Shown here: one piece after another, positions 1-10,559 of the stretch
How positions within the stretch are numbered: position 1 is the first letter of the stretch
How the letters are laid out: every line of letters begins with the position of its first letter
Assembly: GCA_949316235.1 (NCBI GenBank)
Contig: OX438747.1
Coordinates: 4,340,501 to 4,404,500 of the forward strand
DNA from: Oegoconia quadripuncta
Taxonomy: Eukaryota > Arthropoda > Insecta > Lepidoptera > Autostichidae
DNA: 64,000 nucleotides
Direction of reading: 5' to 3'
Notes under the pieces: model-generated
Told to the model about the DNA's origin: nothing
Database searches by the model: none
What the model saw: the letters and a program-made list of their open reading frames with translations, nothing else
Position numbers and translations under genes: made by a program

Positions 1-36
1 AGATTCTTCCTTTTCCCCAGTGTTATAGGAGTATAC

Positions 37-256
37 GGGTGAAATTTAATTCGTGTAATTCCTGTTAACTGGTGACTCCATTCCTGATTATATACTACTT
101 TCCACTAGGAACTGTAGCCGAATTCATCCGAAAATTGTTGAAAAAGGTGGTTTCAGAATAGTTTACTTTGAGTAACTGAAATTTTTTTTTGACACTTTGG
201 TACCTTGGGGAAACAAACTTACAAACAAGTAATCAAGAGTGAATTCAAATTCACCC
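37..256. mobile_element. MITE-E copy (foldback, no coding capacity)
   Basis: The left end reads GGGTGAAATTTAATTCGTG and the right end is its near reverse complement (GAATTCAAATTCACCC). Inner parts also pair: 'ccattcctgatta' on the left answers 'taatcaagagtg' on the right. The same sequence recurs at 16735-16862, 28285-28530, 61005-61095, 61640-61857 and 61925-62010, so this is a dispersed family. No transposase frame is present. No clear target duplication was seen. The short frame at 239-430 overlaps this repeat and the next one and is not a gene. Confidence 0.75.
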
Positions 257-323
257 AGTATTATCGAAAATAATTCTACAAGGCGCCCGCAAATACAAAA
301 TATTGGGTTGGGTTTTCTGGCTT

Positions 324-482
324 TCAAATCAAATCAAAATATTTTATTTCATAGGATAAAATTATCACTTGAAAACGTCACTATTAATATTAATATTACA
401 TTTAAATTTACTGCTCATGCACAAAGCTGACTCCCCAGAGAAGAACGAGCAAGAAACTCTAGGGTTGCTCTTTTAAACAGAT
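324..482 (-). mobile_element. 3' end of the LINE family at 3.0-4.6 kb, antisense fragment
   Basis: On the minus strand this reads as the 3' untranslated tail of the same non-LTR element found intact at 3016-4631: 'aaaagagcaaccctagag' and 'tcttgctcgttcttctctgg' match the segment after the stop codon there. The coding part is missing, as expected for a 5'-truncated retrotransposed copy. Related tails lie at 33485-33910 and 52800-53105. Confidence 0.7.
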
Positions 483-499
483 TATGGGTTACGATTTGT

Positions 500-1385
500 G
501 ATTTGATAATTATATGAATAATAAGACAGCTATGTCCATGCTTGCTTATTATTCAAATAGTCAGTTTTAAATGTTATTATTAAGTATTAATCGGTTGTAC
601 ACTAGATCTAGCCACTTCCAGTCAAACTGGTAATGTAACCTTCATTAACAGATATCCTTGCATTTTTTTTTTAATATTAATAAACTTGTTTTTCGACACT
701 ACTAATAAATAATACTTAATTGGGTCAATCAACTTTTTTTACTGTCTGCAAAATAACCCTCTTTACCTCTAAAAAATTAGCTTTAAAATCGAATGAAAGA
801 AATATTGAGATTATTAAATAACATTAGGTAAAATTATCGGTTGTCCGGGGTCAGCGTTGATTGTTCATATTAATAACTACCTATTTAAGTATTTATAAAC
901 CTAAAATCCGACAGCAGATTGTGGTATTTTGCCGGCGCCATGTTTGAATTTTTACCATGAAAGGTACCGTATGACACTCGGGGGATTAAGACGATTGCAA
1001 AGACACGTTGCACTTCAAAATCGATCAAGTATTTAGGCTACAGGGTGTAACTTAAAAATCTTTATGCATATTTATATATACACTCGAAAAACATTACGCT
1101 CCTTTCTCGGGAAATCGGCTAAAGACGGGGTCAATATTGTCACCTGCGTCACCTTAAGCTTTTTGTCTATTGGTGAAATCTGACATGTTTGAATTATTAA
1201 TTAACTAGCTACCAGCCCTTCGCACGGATGTAATTATTTTCTATATCTAAATATAACGTGTAATAATAATACATTTATATACCTTTTAAAAGAAATTCTC
1301 TAAATGCCAGTGGAAACCGCGTATCAAACGCAATTGCGTGGTTTAGAACAACTAACCTCGCCCGACAGACCTTGTTTTATATATT
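500..1385. other. AT-rich intergenic stretch, nothing recognised
   Basis: Low-complexity A/T runs with no open frame of useful length and no clear RNA gene. A short piece near 1200-1235 (ctagctaccagcccttcgca) resembles the CTAG-containing end of Lep1-like repeats, but it is too short to annotate. Confidence 0.4.
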
Positions 1386-1765
1386 ACTAGCTGTTGCCCG
1401 CGACTTCGTTCGCGTGGAACATTTAATCAAAAATCGGTGCAGCAACAAAAATTGCCTATTTTAATTGTTGAGTGGCAATAATTATATTTTATAGTCTGTG
1501 GTAGCTTCCCTCCTTTTTGGTATCTGTCAAAAGGGTAATGTTACTTAGTCTACTAATTTACTGTGGCTGCTTAAATAATAAAGAAGACTTGATTAACTGC
1601 GCTGTTTCTCTTGGTTTATTCATCAAGTCCTAACATTAATCCAGGTCCTAATCTTGTCTACCAAACAAATGTCATCTAAATCCATCCAGCCGTTGAAGCG
1701 TGAAGAGGTAACAAACTTACATATAGGTACAAACAAACTTTCACATTTATGATATTAGTTGGGTT
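1386..1765. mobile_element. Lep1-like non-autonomous Helitron or related repeat
   Basis: One end reads 'actagctgttgcccgcgact' followed by 'tcgttcgcgtgg'. The other end reads 'gttgaagcgtgaagaggtaa' and then 'cacatttatgatattagt'. This pair of ends is familiar from very abundant lepidopteran repeats usually grouped with Lep1/Helitron-like elements. There is no coding sequence. The middle is diverged, so the assignment rests on the ends only. Confidence 0.5.
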
Positions 1766-2058
1766 AGCTCTAAATTGAAATAGAAAATCCCTGACATTTA
1801 TCGAATCATTCAAAACTCAAAACATAGTGTTAATGTCTTTGAATGGGCTTAACCGATTTCCATCAAACAAGGCTTAAGAACATATAGGATTTCATATTAA
1901 ATATAAAAATAAAATTAAAACCCTCCAACGATTATGGTTATCGAAATACACCAAAGAACTGTGTTCAATATCTAAATAAAACGTTTAGTCTTTCATACAA
2001 CAAAACCGCACTCAAATCGGACGACGTATTACTGAGATACGTCTGGACAAAGACTATA

Positions 2059-2075
2059 TACACACACACACACAA
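2059..2075. repeat. (AC)n microsatellite
   Basis: A short run of alternating a/c after 'agactatata'. Confidence 0.8.
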
Positions 2076-2362
2076 CGCCGTCAAACACAACACCCCACTT
2101 GTCACGATTAATATAGATGATTTATGGCTGACTAGGTATACCTATTATAGTGTTTGTGGTTTATAGTTACCGAGAATGATGAGCTAGAATAACATGGACA
2201 GTAAATGCGTTTATAGTTATTTTATTTATAACCTTAATTGTGTAATTTGATATGATCTGTTAATGTAGTTTTAGATGAACCGTAGATAGCAGTCCATACT
2301 TATAAATACCCCCTTATGTCAGTAGTACCATTGCTTTGGAACTGGCGACATTGTATCTCTAA

Positions 2363-2695
2363 TTTTTTTTTATGGACAATTGGTTGGTACTTTACGTCTA
2401 TCACACCTGATGTTAAGTGAAGATGAAGTCGAAGGTGGAAGCGTACTGACCCGGAAACCCCAACACATTTGGGGGACTGGCTATCTTATCTCTGACAACC
2501 GGAAAACAATGCTATTAACATTGTTGCTTGGCGGCAGATTTAGATAAGATGGTGGTAGCTAGCCAGGCGGACATTTAAAATGACCTACCACCAACGAAAC
2601 CGCGTACTTAAACATGTACCCCGATGGAGATCGAATCCGCGATCTCCGAATCGTAAACCCAACGTTGTTTACATTGAGCCACGGAGGCGGTTAAT
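2363..2695 (-). mobile_element. SINE-A (tRNA-derived), near full length, antisense
   Basis: In reverse complement it starts with 'cctccgtggctcaatgtaaa', passes a tRNA-like B box and runs through the family body to an A-rich 3' end (a T run at 2363 on this strand). It matches the copies at 4656, 27938, 37157 and 46683. The B box is damaged here (ggattcgatctcc instead of ggttcgatccc), so pol III transcription is unlikely. Confidence 0.8.
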
Positions 2696-2929
2696 ACAAT
2701 GGTACTACTGGTATAAGGGTAATAATCCCCTTATTATGTATCTCTAGTACCACTATACGAAATATACTTAACTAGTATATAGTACCTACCACAAGCCGAC
2801 CCCTCAAACCACGCCGCAACAATTTAAATGTAAAAATAAATAAATATGTATTTAATTACCATGTATTCTGACAACGAATGAAGTTATTCTATTCTTTTCT
2901 ATTAAATACAAAAAAAAATATTTTAACAG

Positions 2930-3014
2930 CTACTACAACATACTGTGTGATCGGTTCAGCAGTTTAGGCGTGAAAACCGGACAGACAGACAGACAGAATA
3001 TTTATCCATACTAG
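2930..3014. mobile_element. Fragment of a Lep1-like repeat next to the LINE
   Basis: The segment 'gatcggttcagcagtttagg' then 'cgtgaaaaccggacagacag' matches a common lepidopteran repeat arm (compare 11210-11280). It ends in 'atactag' and is followed at once by the LINE, so the LINE probably inserted beside or into it. Confidence 0.45.
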
Positions 3015-3035
3015 ATTCAAACGGCTCAAAAATGC

Positions 3036-4364
3036 ATGCTTAGTTCAGTATCTATACCTATATCAATACTACCGACTCTCAGTAAAATCTTTGAAAAAAT
3101 TATATTAATTCAGTTATCGGCTTATTTTTATAGTAACGATTTGTTGTCACATAAACAATTCGGTTTTACTAGGGGCCGCTCGACAACCGACGCAGGTGTC
3201 GAGCTCTTACAACATATTTTTGAAGCTTGGGAAGATTCTCGGGATGCAATAGGAGTATTCTGCGACTTGTCCAAGGCATTTGATTGCGTTCATCATGACA
3301 CCTTAATCAGGAAATTACGTCATTATGGTGTAACAGGCCGTGCTATTGACCTTTTGATTTCTTATATGAGTGGCAGAGTTCAGAGGGTTAATATCAGTGG
3401 CAACACATCGTCAGGGTCCACAGTCTGCATGGGCGTCCCACAGGGTTCCATACTCGGGCCATTTTTATTTTTAGTTTATATAAATGACTTGCCTAACCTT
3501 GTAAAGGATAATAAACATGAAATAGTATTGTTTGCAGATGATACCTCCGTATTATTTAAAGTAAATAGACAAAAATTAAGCTATGACGATGTGAACAATG
3601 CTATTTCTGAAGTAGTAGAATGGTTTACGGCAAATAATTTGTTACTTAATGAGAAAAAAACTAAATGTGTGAAATTTGTACTACCCAATGTCAGGGTGGT
3701 GCCCACAAATATAATGATAAAAAATGCCACTTTAGATCTCGTAGATTCTACTGTATTTTTGGGCATTACTTTAGACGCCAAAATGCAATGGGGTCCTCAT
3801 ATACATAAATTGGCGAAAAGGCTCAGCTCTGCAGCGTACGCAGTCAAAAAAATTCGACAAATATCAGACGTAAATACTGCTAGATTAGTATATTTTAGTT
3901 ATTTCCACAGCTTGATGTCTTACGGTATCTTGCTGTGGGGAAACGCCGCGGATATAAATACAATCTTTGTTTTACAAAAACGAGCCGTTCGCGCAATTTA
4001 TCAATTGAGACCTGCAGTGTCACTTAGAGATAGGTTTAAAGTGTATAACATTCTAACCTTTTCGTCACAGTACATTTTTGAAAATCTAATGTATGTCAAA
4101 AAAAATATAACATCATTTAGGAAAAATAGTGATAAACATGATGTCAATACAAGAAATAAAGATAAACTTGCAGGTCACATAAGTCGCCTCCGCAAAGTCA
4201 GTAATTCATTCAAAGGGTTATGTATACGCTTTTTCAATAAGGTTCCAGTTGATATACAAAATCTTCCTCTCAATAAATTTAAAGATACTGTAAAACAGAA
4301 ACTTATTGAGAAAGCATATTATAAAATATCAGACTATTTAGATGATAATCATCCCTGGACATAA
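3036..4364 (+). CDS. Reverse transcriptase of a non-LTR retrotransposon, N-terminally truncated
   Basis: The 442-residue frame is open to a natural stop. RT blocks appear in order: 'PISILPTLSKIFEK' (about residues 9-21), 'QFGFTRGRST' (41-50), 'CDLSKAFDCVHHDTL' with the first catalytic Asp (D77), 'GVPQGSILGP' (133-142), the active-site 'FADD' (166-169), 'NLLLNEKKTK' (201-210) and 'FLGITLD' (241-247). After the RT comes the usual C-terminal domain with a Trp-Gly in 'LLWGNAA'. An intact ORF2 of this group is roughly 900 residues, so the endonuclease half is missing. The ATG used here is internal to the original protein, so this is not a functional start. There is no internal stop or frameshift, which points to a fairly recent insertion. 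It cannot mobilise itself. Confidence 0.9.
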   Translation: MLSSVSIPISILPTLSKIFEKIILIQLSAYFYSNDLLSHKQFGFTRGRSTTDAGVELLQHIFEAWEDSRDAIGVFCDLSKAFDCVHHDTLIRKLRHYGVTGRAIDLLISYMSGRVQRVNISGNTSSGSTVCMGVPQGSILGPFLFLVYINDLPNLVKDNKHEIVLFADDTSVLFKVNRQKLSYDDVNNAISEVVEWFTANNLLLNEKKTKCVKFVLPNVRVVPTNIMIKNATLDLVDSTVFLGITLDAKMQWGPHIHKLAKRLSSAAYAVKKIRQISDVNTARLVYFSYFHSLMSYGILLWGNAADINTIFVLQKRAVRAIYQLRPAVSLRDRFKVYNILTFSSQYIFENLMYVKKNITSFRKNSDKHDVNTRNKDKLAGHISRLRKVSNSFKGLCIRFFNKVPVDIQNLPLNKFKDTVKQKLIEKAYYKISDYLDDNHPWT

Positions 4365-4612
4365 TCAGATCGTTCGCATGCCAGGCTATTTCACAATTAA
4401 TAATGAAATTTAAAAACCTGTTTGTAATATAAAAACCTTTATGTAAAATCAAAGCCTGATTTTAAAAGAGCAACCCTTCGAGTTTCTTGCTTGTTCTTCT
4501 CAGGGGAAAATTGCATTTTGAACAAGCAGTAGCTTAAAAAATTTAAAATTTACTATGTAAAATTGACTATTTTAAGTGTACTCTGTGTACCTACAAAATA
4601 AAGCATTTTTGA

Positions 4613-4631
4613 CTTTGACTTTGACTTTGAG
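4613..4631 (+). repeat. TTTGAC hexamer array, LINE 3' terminus
   Basis: Three to four copies of 'tttgac' follow an AATAAA-like signal. This is the terminal microsatellite of the LINE and probably its reverse-transcription start signal. Confidence 0.75.
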
Positions 4632-4655
4632 TGGGGACTATTTTGCTCCGTTTGG

Positions 4656-4990
4656 GGAGGAAAACCGTGGCTCAATGTGAACAACATAGGGTTTACGAAT
4701 CGGAGGTAGCTGATTCGATCACCGGCGGGGTACATGTTTAGTACTCGGTTTGTTTGGTGGTAGGGCATTTCAATAACCCCCTGGCGAGCTACCACCATCT
4801 TATCTAAGTCTGCCGCCAAACAGTAATGTTAATATAGGCTTGTTATGTTCCGGTTGTCAGATATAATAGCCTGTCCCCCAAATAAGATGAGGGTTCGTTT
4901 ACGTGTCAATACGCTTCCACCTTCGGCTTCATCTTCACTTAACATCAGATGTGATTGAGGTCAAGTTGTGCATAAAAGAAACCCTTGCCC
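4656..4990 (+). mobile_element. SINE-A (tRNA-derived), full length, sense
   Basis: It begins 'ccgtggctcaatgtgaacaa', carries a degenerate B box (gattcgatcacc), shares the SINE-A body and ends 'gttgtgcataaaag'. It sits immediately downstream of the LINE tail. Confidence 0.8.
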
Positions 4991-6100
4991 GTGGAGGCCA
5001 GTCAGTGGCGGTACCTTGATATAAGCCCAAAAGCCCGGCATGCATTTGTCTTAATATCAACTTCAATCTGTATTAATCTTTAAACAGTACAGGAATTGCA
5101 AATGACCCTACATATTGAATAGAAAGGCAACAAGATGTATTTAACTTCATTAACTGTGTAAAAACCACAAATCATTCATCAAATATAACTCGGGCTTGCC
5201 CTACTCTGAGGGCCAGCATTCATTGTCTTTCTAGAGAGAGATTGGCCGCTCTATTCGCACAGAGGAAACCACACTCTTACACCTTTCAGTCCAGAAAGAT
5301 CTGCAACATTTTTTTCATTTGTAAATGTGCATTTATTAATTTTCGATTTATAAATATGTATCTGAAAAAACACGTTTGTAATCTATAATTTGTCTATTCA
5401 ATAGTACTATTTTCATATTTGTAATATCGCCAGGTCCAGAGACCACACTACAATCTCCTTTGTTAAATAAAATTATATCTTTGATATAATTTGATAATTT
5501 ATATTCTTGGTCGTGTTCCGCATTGCTTTATACATATATATAGGTACCAACCCCAAATATAGGATTGTGATTCAACAGCATTAATTAACTAGATCTACTT
5601 CTAGGCAATTTTGGGCATCATAAATCAGCGATGTAGGTACGAATGTCACGAAAAACAGACTTCTTTTACGCGCAATTAAACCATACGTAGGTTGCCATAG
5701 TTACAGACTACAAACAAAGAGAACCTCTGAATCGGAATTGATTCACTCATATTTAAGAGCCAATAAGGTTCAAATTGTATTGTACCGAAAATGTCCAAAC
5801 AAAGCAAGGTCAGAGCCTGTATCAGACTTTTATAGGAATGGAAAATATAAATGTTCAGTCGTGATTTAGTGATATCTCTCTTGCTTATTATTCTAGTAAC
5901 CAGACGGACATGTGCATACAGTCTGCTTTTGTCTGAGCTTCGAAGAATTACTCTGGCCTCGGATTTAAGTCGACTATGAGTAATATTTTGCAGGGGTAAT
6001 GAACAAATTAACCTTTCCTACTTCGTAAACAACCATGACAAAGTTTGCTTGCTTCTCAACATTAGTGAAAAAACTTTTCTAAAATAAAATAAAGTACTCA
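4990..6100. other. Intergenic stretch, nothing recognised
   Basis: AT-rich sequence without a convincing frame, RNA gene or repeat end. Confidence 0.4.
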
Positions 6101-6217
6101 TGGGGCAGTCCCATTCACTATTCGTTTTCGATTAACGAAGTTAAGCAACGTCTACCGCGGTCAACCAGTGGATGGCAACGAGTGTTTTTACGGTCGATCC
6201 CGGTTGTTTTCAATTCT
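6100..6217 (+). mobile_element. 5' fragment of the 5S-rRNA-derived SINE-C
   Basis: The stretch 'gaagttaagcaacgtctacc' followed by 'gcggtcaaccagtggatgg' matches the 5S-like head of the better copy at 26104. The copy breaks off into SINE-A sequence at about 6218. Confidence 0.6.
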
Positions 6218-6520
6218 AAATCTGCCGCCAAACAGCAATGTTAATAACATTGTTGCGTTCCGGTTGTCAGAGATAACGTACCTGTAACGTGTTCACGAAA
6301 TATCGAATTTAAAAGAATATGTTGCCTTGTTTCTGTTTTTTGATGAGAAGATGAGGTCGAAAGTGGAAACGTACTGACCCGGAAACCCCAACACATTTGG
6401 GGGACTGGCTGACAACCGGAACATAACAATGCTATTAACATTGCTGCTTGGCGGCAGATTTAGATAAGATGGTGGTAGGTAGCCAGGCGGACATTTAAAA
6501 TGCCCTACCACCAACCAAGT
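6218..6520. mobile_element. Two SINE-A fragments in inverted orientation
   Basis: 6218-6275 reads as SINE-A in + orientation (ctgccgccaaacagcaatgt). 6345-6520 reads as SINE-A in - orientation and includes the same segment (acattgctgcttggcggcag). The arms share about 50 bp and can pair across a spacer of roughly 150 bp. The minus-strand frames here are repeat-derived and are not genes. Confidence 0.7.
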
Positions 6521-6934
6521 TACTACAATGTAAGGATAAAAGCTAAAAATAGATTCAATAAAGAATAACATCTGAATATCTAAAACAGGATATCTTTTAA
6601 ACGATCTCGGAGGCTGTAAGCTGCAGATCATGACGTCTAAACCAGCTACGCAGGTTCGAGATCCAAAAATAGATAGCTGTAACGGTGCTCCGGCGCATAA
6701 ACACACGTACACATTTCTCCTTTCACTAGCAAAGTAATTTGTACCTTAGTGGGAGTGTTTTGAATACTGCAATCGAATTGACGGTGTTATGCGATTTGAG
6801 GTCTAAGAGATTATAAAAAAAACGGATGAAATTGAAAATGAAGTTGTCAGAATGAATAAGCACGACGATGTAGATATTGTAAAACGAACGTGACCTTAAG
6901 ATAATAATAATTAAAAAATCGGAAAGTTACATCA

Positions 6935-7135
6935 ATCATCTAGTCCGAAACTAAGCAAAGCTTGTACTATGCATACTAGATAACAGATAAACGTATACAT
7001 GAATATTTATATAAACATCCATGACTCGGGAATAAATGTTCGTATTCATTATACAAACATTTACCCCTATAGCGGTATTCGAACCCGCAACCGTTGGTTT
7101 CGCTGATATATCCACTACACCAACTGGTCGTCAAA
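6935..7135 (-). mobile_element. SINE-B (tRNA-derived), antisense
   Basis: The reverse complement contains 'tggtgtagtgga', a tRNA-like A-box region, and a B box in 'ggttgcgggttcgaatacc', followed by the body 'catggatgtttatataaata'. It matches copies at 10190, 17128, 32665 and 56875. Confidence 0.75.
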
Positions 7136-7149
7136 AGTTACTAAACTAA

Positions 7150-7315
7150 GTGTAGATAGATAGTTTCTTTGCTACTCCAGTCACACACTTTATCGGGATA
7201 AAAGGTATCCTATGTTTAATTCCGCCTAAGTATCAAATTTTATCCAAATCAGTTCATCCGTTTCGCTGTGATTGAGCAAAAAATAATAATAATAAAGATT
7301 ATTTATTGCCTTAGT
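7150..7315. mobile_element. Lep1-like repeat fragment
   Basis: 'atcgggataaaaggtatcct' and 'aaatcagttcatccgtttcg' are typical of the inner part of Lep1-like repeats. The ends are not preserved. Confidence 0.35.
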
Positions 7316-7319
7316 TCCG

Positions 7320-8030
7320 ATTTAACTTAATGCTATTGACATAGTAAGAATTTTGAATAGTCAAGGCAAAAGGGAGTGACTCAGCTTTGCTGTACCAGGA
7401 CATATGTCTCGGTTAACGCTGTTTTTCAGTCACACCCAAAGTATCTTTTCACACAAACATTTACCCCTAGTTACCTCAACCAACGAGGAGGTGGAGTCAT
7501 GGATTAATTACTCCGTCAGTGAAATAATTCCTCCGGCAGTGTGACTTTGTAGTACCTATGATAAAGTTTATGGATTGCCATTGGCAAATTACAAAAATAA
7601 ATTTATCGACCATTGAAGTTATATGTCCATGGAACCTATCTTCGTCACTTTATCACACCAACAGAAGAATTATTGTCCGAGTCACGATATAAAGAAAATC
7701 CACCATAGTATATTGGGCTATGGTGAGTTTAGAGCCGTTATTGGTTTAAAAGCCAAAGACACCGTCTGCTCCGTGGTTGTCAATATGATTTCTAAGTTAT
7801 TTCTGGGCAAACAAATGGCATGTATTTATTAATTTAATGTATTTAATATTATACATTTAATAAATTTATGTGTTATGTAGTCAATAATATATTATATGTT
7901 TTAAGTGCAGTTAAATTACCTAGTTATAGTTTGTAGGCTTTTTATCTTTACGTTATATAATAATTACCAACTTTAAAATACACCCGTATAGCTACTATTA
8001 GTGCAAACCTCATCTGCTGGTAGCTTGTAT
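7320..8030. other. Intergenic stretch with a small unassigned frame
   Basis: Nothing convincing. A 69-codon frame at 7623-7832 has no recognisable domain and lies in ordinary AT-rich sequence. A small inverted repeat 'accatag ... ctatggt' lies near 7702-7729. Confidence 0.3.
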
Positions 8031-8034
8031 CTTT

Positions 8035-8165
8035 ACCCTATGGTTTTGCCTGGAAGAGATAGCTGTTAGCGATAAGGCCGCCTTTTTGTGCGATTAATGA
8101 TGTACGCTGTATTCTTCGTGTAGCTTTTGTTTATTGTGCAATAAAGAGTATTTGATTGATTAATT
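8035..8165 (+). mobile_element. LINE 3' tail fragment (family T)
   Basis: 'cctggaagagatagctgtta' then 'gcgataaggccgcc' and 'gtgcaataaagagtatttga' form a recurring 3' tail. It also appears at 30985-31110 (+), 43910-44080 (+), 36528-36655 (-) and weakly at 12185-12260 (-). It ends in short GATT-type units. Only the non-coding tail is present. Confidence 0.6.
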
Positions 8166-8562
8166 GACACCTAAACCAATCGGCCATAGTCATGGTTCCA
8201 AACGAGTGTTTTATTTGACCATCGGGTTGCGACATCTATATGCGACCAAATCGGTGGGAAAATAACACCGTATTACCAATAAAGTGATGATGAGCAACAA
8301 GGGCGCGGATGCGTTTGCGCAACATTTCGGCGAATCAATTCAGTGGACTTCGCCCATCTTGAGAGTCGATTGATTCTGGGGAAGCACATAACTGTGATTA
8401 TAAGAATTATACATTATCTCGAGAAATATGCGAAATCGATGCGTGACTGGTATCCACTTGGCTGACGTCAAACTATGTTTTTGTTACACAATATTCGGAC
8501 TGATGAAATATAGGTATTATTTGTCGAAAACTCTCAAATAAAATGGACATGTATAGATTTAA

Positions 8563-8784
8563 ATAATATTATAAATGCGAAAGTTTGGATCTTTGCTTAT
8601 TTATTTATTTATTTATTTGTTTGTTTGTTGCTCAATCAATGGAATGAAAGGATTTGGATGAAATTTGGTATATAGGTAGAACAAGGATATTTTTTGTCCC
8701 GAAAGTGAGTAGTTCCCGCTGGATAAACAAATTTCCGCGATTAAGTTATTCCACGCAGGCGAAGCCGCGGTCGAAAAGCTAGTA
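8563..8784. mobile_element. Lep1-like Helitron, near complete short copy
   Basis: It starts 'attataaatgcgaaagtttg', contains 'tttggatgaaatttggtata' and a (TTTA/TTTG)n tract at about 8598-8628, and ends 'gaagccgcggtcgaaaagct' 'agta'. These parts in this order are the usual layout of Lep1-type lepidopteran repeats ending at CTAG. No coding capacity. Confidence 0.65.
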
Positions 8785-8799
8785 TCTAATAAATCTTTA

Positions 8800-10185
8800 T
8801 TTACCAAACTTATTACATTTCGTCTTATTTGTATTTAGAGAAATATTCACTTCACTCAAAGTAATTGCGCCTAGGGCATTCCCCTTCCTCTCTTACCTTT
8901 AATCTTTCCAATTATGTTCGTCAAAACAATATCGTGTCACGGGACCTATCATATTGCGTCCTCGGTTCTCAACTGGGCCAACAGGCACCTTTTCTCCTTT
9001 ACCATCAAAATTCTATAATAATAAATGAGACTTATTGCTAGCGGTCCCCACATTAGGTCGCGCCAGCATCGTGAGGTCAGTGGTGTGTTACAGTACAGGT
9101 TACGATTGTCTATAGTTGAGTACAACACTTCACATCAATGTTGAACGACAGGAAATAATGTTGTACGATAGTTTTGTGGTCGTTGAGCTCTTCTATGTGT
9201 AATGTGTAATTTGATGTGTAATAAGTATTTTGGCTATTAGATCGGAATAGAGGTTTGTGTATGTAATATCTGGACATCTGAGGATTGCAGATTAGTTTAT
9301 GTTATGTTATCAACATTTCCAAGTTTTTCGTCAACATCTGCAAAATTTCTCAACACCTGCGAAAGACTCCAACAGTTATTCTCACGGGCAAATTTCATGG
9401 AAGGCGAATATGAAACAATTAAACAAATTATAACAGTAATGATAATTAAAATTATGTACGTAATTGAAATTTAACTATGGGAATTAACCGGGCGTGCGGT
9501 GCGGTTGAATATTACAATTTCAGAACTATACGGTTATGTAGAACGGTTTGTGATGAGTTCAGGGACCCATGGTTACCGTTCTTTTTGTTGTTGATATTAT
9601 CCATTATACATAATATTTGCATGCATCATATATTTAACTGGTTAGAACCTTTGTTAGACTGCAAAATTCCCATGTATTTATTATTACCCGACTGCGTCAG
9701 AAGCAGGATAATGTTTTTCGGTGTATGACGTATGTGTGGCTGTAAGTAAATAAGTAACGTTTTATTTGTCTAAAAGTTTCCGAAAAATCAATATGCCCGC
9801 CGTCTCAGATCAGTTTTGTCGCATGGCAATTTTTTATATATGCATCGAAAAATCCCTCGATAAATATTTTGCTTCTTTGGAGTTACGGCTACCTAATTTT
9901 TCAGTGCAGTTACCCTATACAAAGCTAGTCGGTAATGGGGTAAAACTTTTATATTCAAAAAACAAATTTTTCGGCTCCCCATACAAAAATTACTAATCAG
10001 CTACACTAACAATCATTAAAATTCTTTTCAACAATAATTTTACCTTGGAAACGTCTTCTGTCCGCGATATCTAATTACCTACCTTCTCTTGGCTTACCCC
10101 TTTTTCAACTTATCCCCAGCCGCACCTCTGGAGGCACCACTGTTGACGTGGCTAATATAATCAGCACCCTATAAAATAAATAAAT
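8800..10185. other. Intergenic stretch, nothing recognised
   Basis: Short frames at 9477-9728 and 9766-9996 have no recognisable domain and lie in AT-rich sequence. I do not call them genes. A repeated 'caacatctgc / caacacctgc' motif near 9330-9370 is unexplained. Confidence 0.35.
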
Positions 10186-10189
10186 ATTT

Positions 10190-10412
10190 CGGACACTTAC
10201 ACTAATCACCTAGTCCCAAATTAAGCAAATCTTGTATACTATGATTATTAGATAACGGATAAACATACTTAAATATTTATAGAAACATCCATGACTCGCG
10301 CGCGAATGAATGTTCATATTCATCGAACAAACATTTACCTCTCGCGGGATTCGAACCCGCAACCGTTGGTTTCGCTGACAGGGTCACTACCCACTACACC
10401 AATTGGTCGTCG
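10190..10412 (-). mobile_element. SINE-B (tRNA-derived), antisense
   Basis: In reverse complement it shows 'ggtgtagtgggtagtgaccc', an intact-looking B box (gcgggttcgaatcccgcgag) and the body ending 'gtgtccgaaatatttattta'. This is one of the best SINE-B copies in the window. The internal promoter is close to tRNA consensus. Confidence 0.8.
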
Positions 10413-10429
10413 AACATCTCTATAGTGGT

Positions 10430-10554
10430 GTCGATTCGGATGTACACCAACTAAACTAAAACCAGTTTTAGAGTTGTACTGGAACAGTACGATGCGACGG
10501 CACCACTCCAAAACTGGTTTTAGTTTAGTTTAGTTGGTGTGCATCCGAATCGAC
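10430..10554. repeat. Foldback element with arms of about 45-50 bp
   Basis: The left arm (10430-10474, starting gtcgattcggatgtacacca) is almost the exact reverse complement of the right arm (10505-10554, ending gtgcatccgaatcgac). The difference is a TTTAG/TTAGT repeat-unit expansion in the right arm and a few substitutions. The roughly 30-nt loop holds its own small stem, gtactg-gaa-cagtac. The size suits a MITE or a long hairpin RNA. No second copy was recognised in the window. Confidence 0.85.
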
Positions 10555-10559
10555 AGCAA

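Larger units (their letters stand above)
3016..4631 (+). mobile_element. 5'-truncated non-LTR retrotransposon (CR1/Jockey group)
   Basis: The element keeps the reverse transcriptase, the C-terminal region, a 3' untranslated region of about 265 bp and a terminal array of TTTGAC units (4613-4631). That tail is the normal 3' end of some insect LINEs. The 5' end is cut within the first conserved block of the RT, so the endonuclease and ORF1 are lost. Partial copies of the same 3' end at 324-482 (-), 33485-33910 (+) and 52800-53105 (-) show that the family is dispersed. SINE-A begins about 25 bp after the tail. The clade name is a best guess from motif spelling and tail type. Confidence 0.85.

Noticed and set aside
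6293..6712. 139-codon minus-strand frame
   Set aside because: Largely antisense or sense SINE-A sequence.
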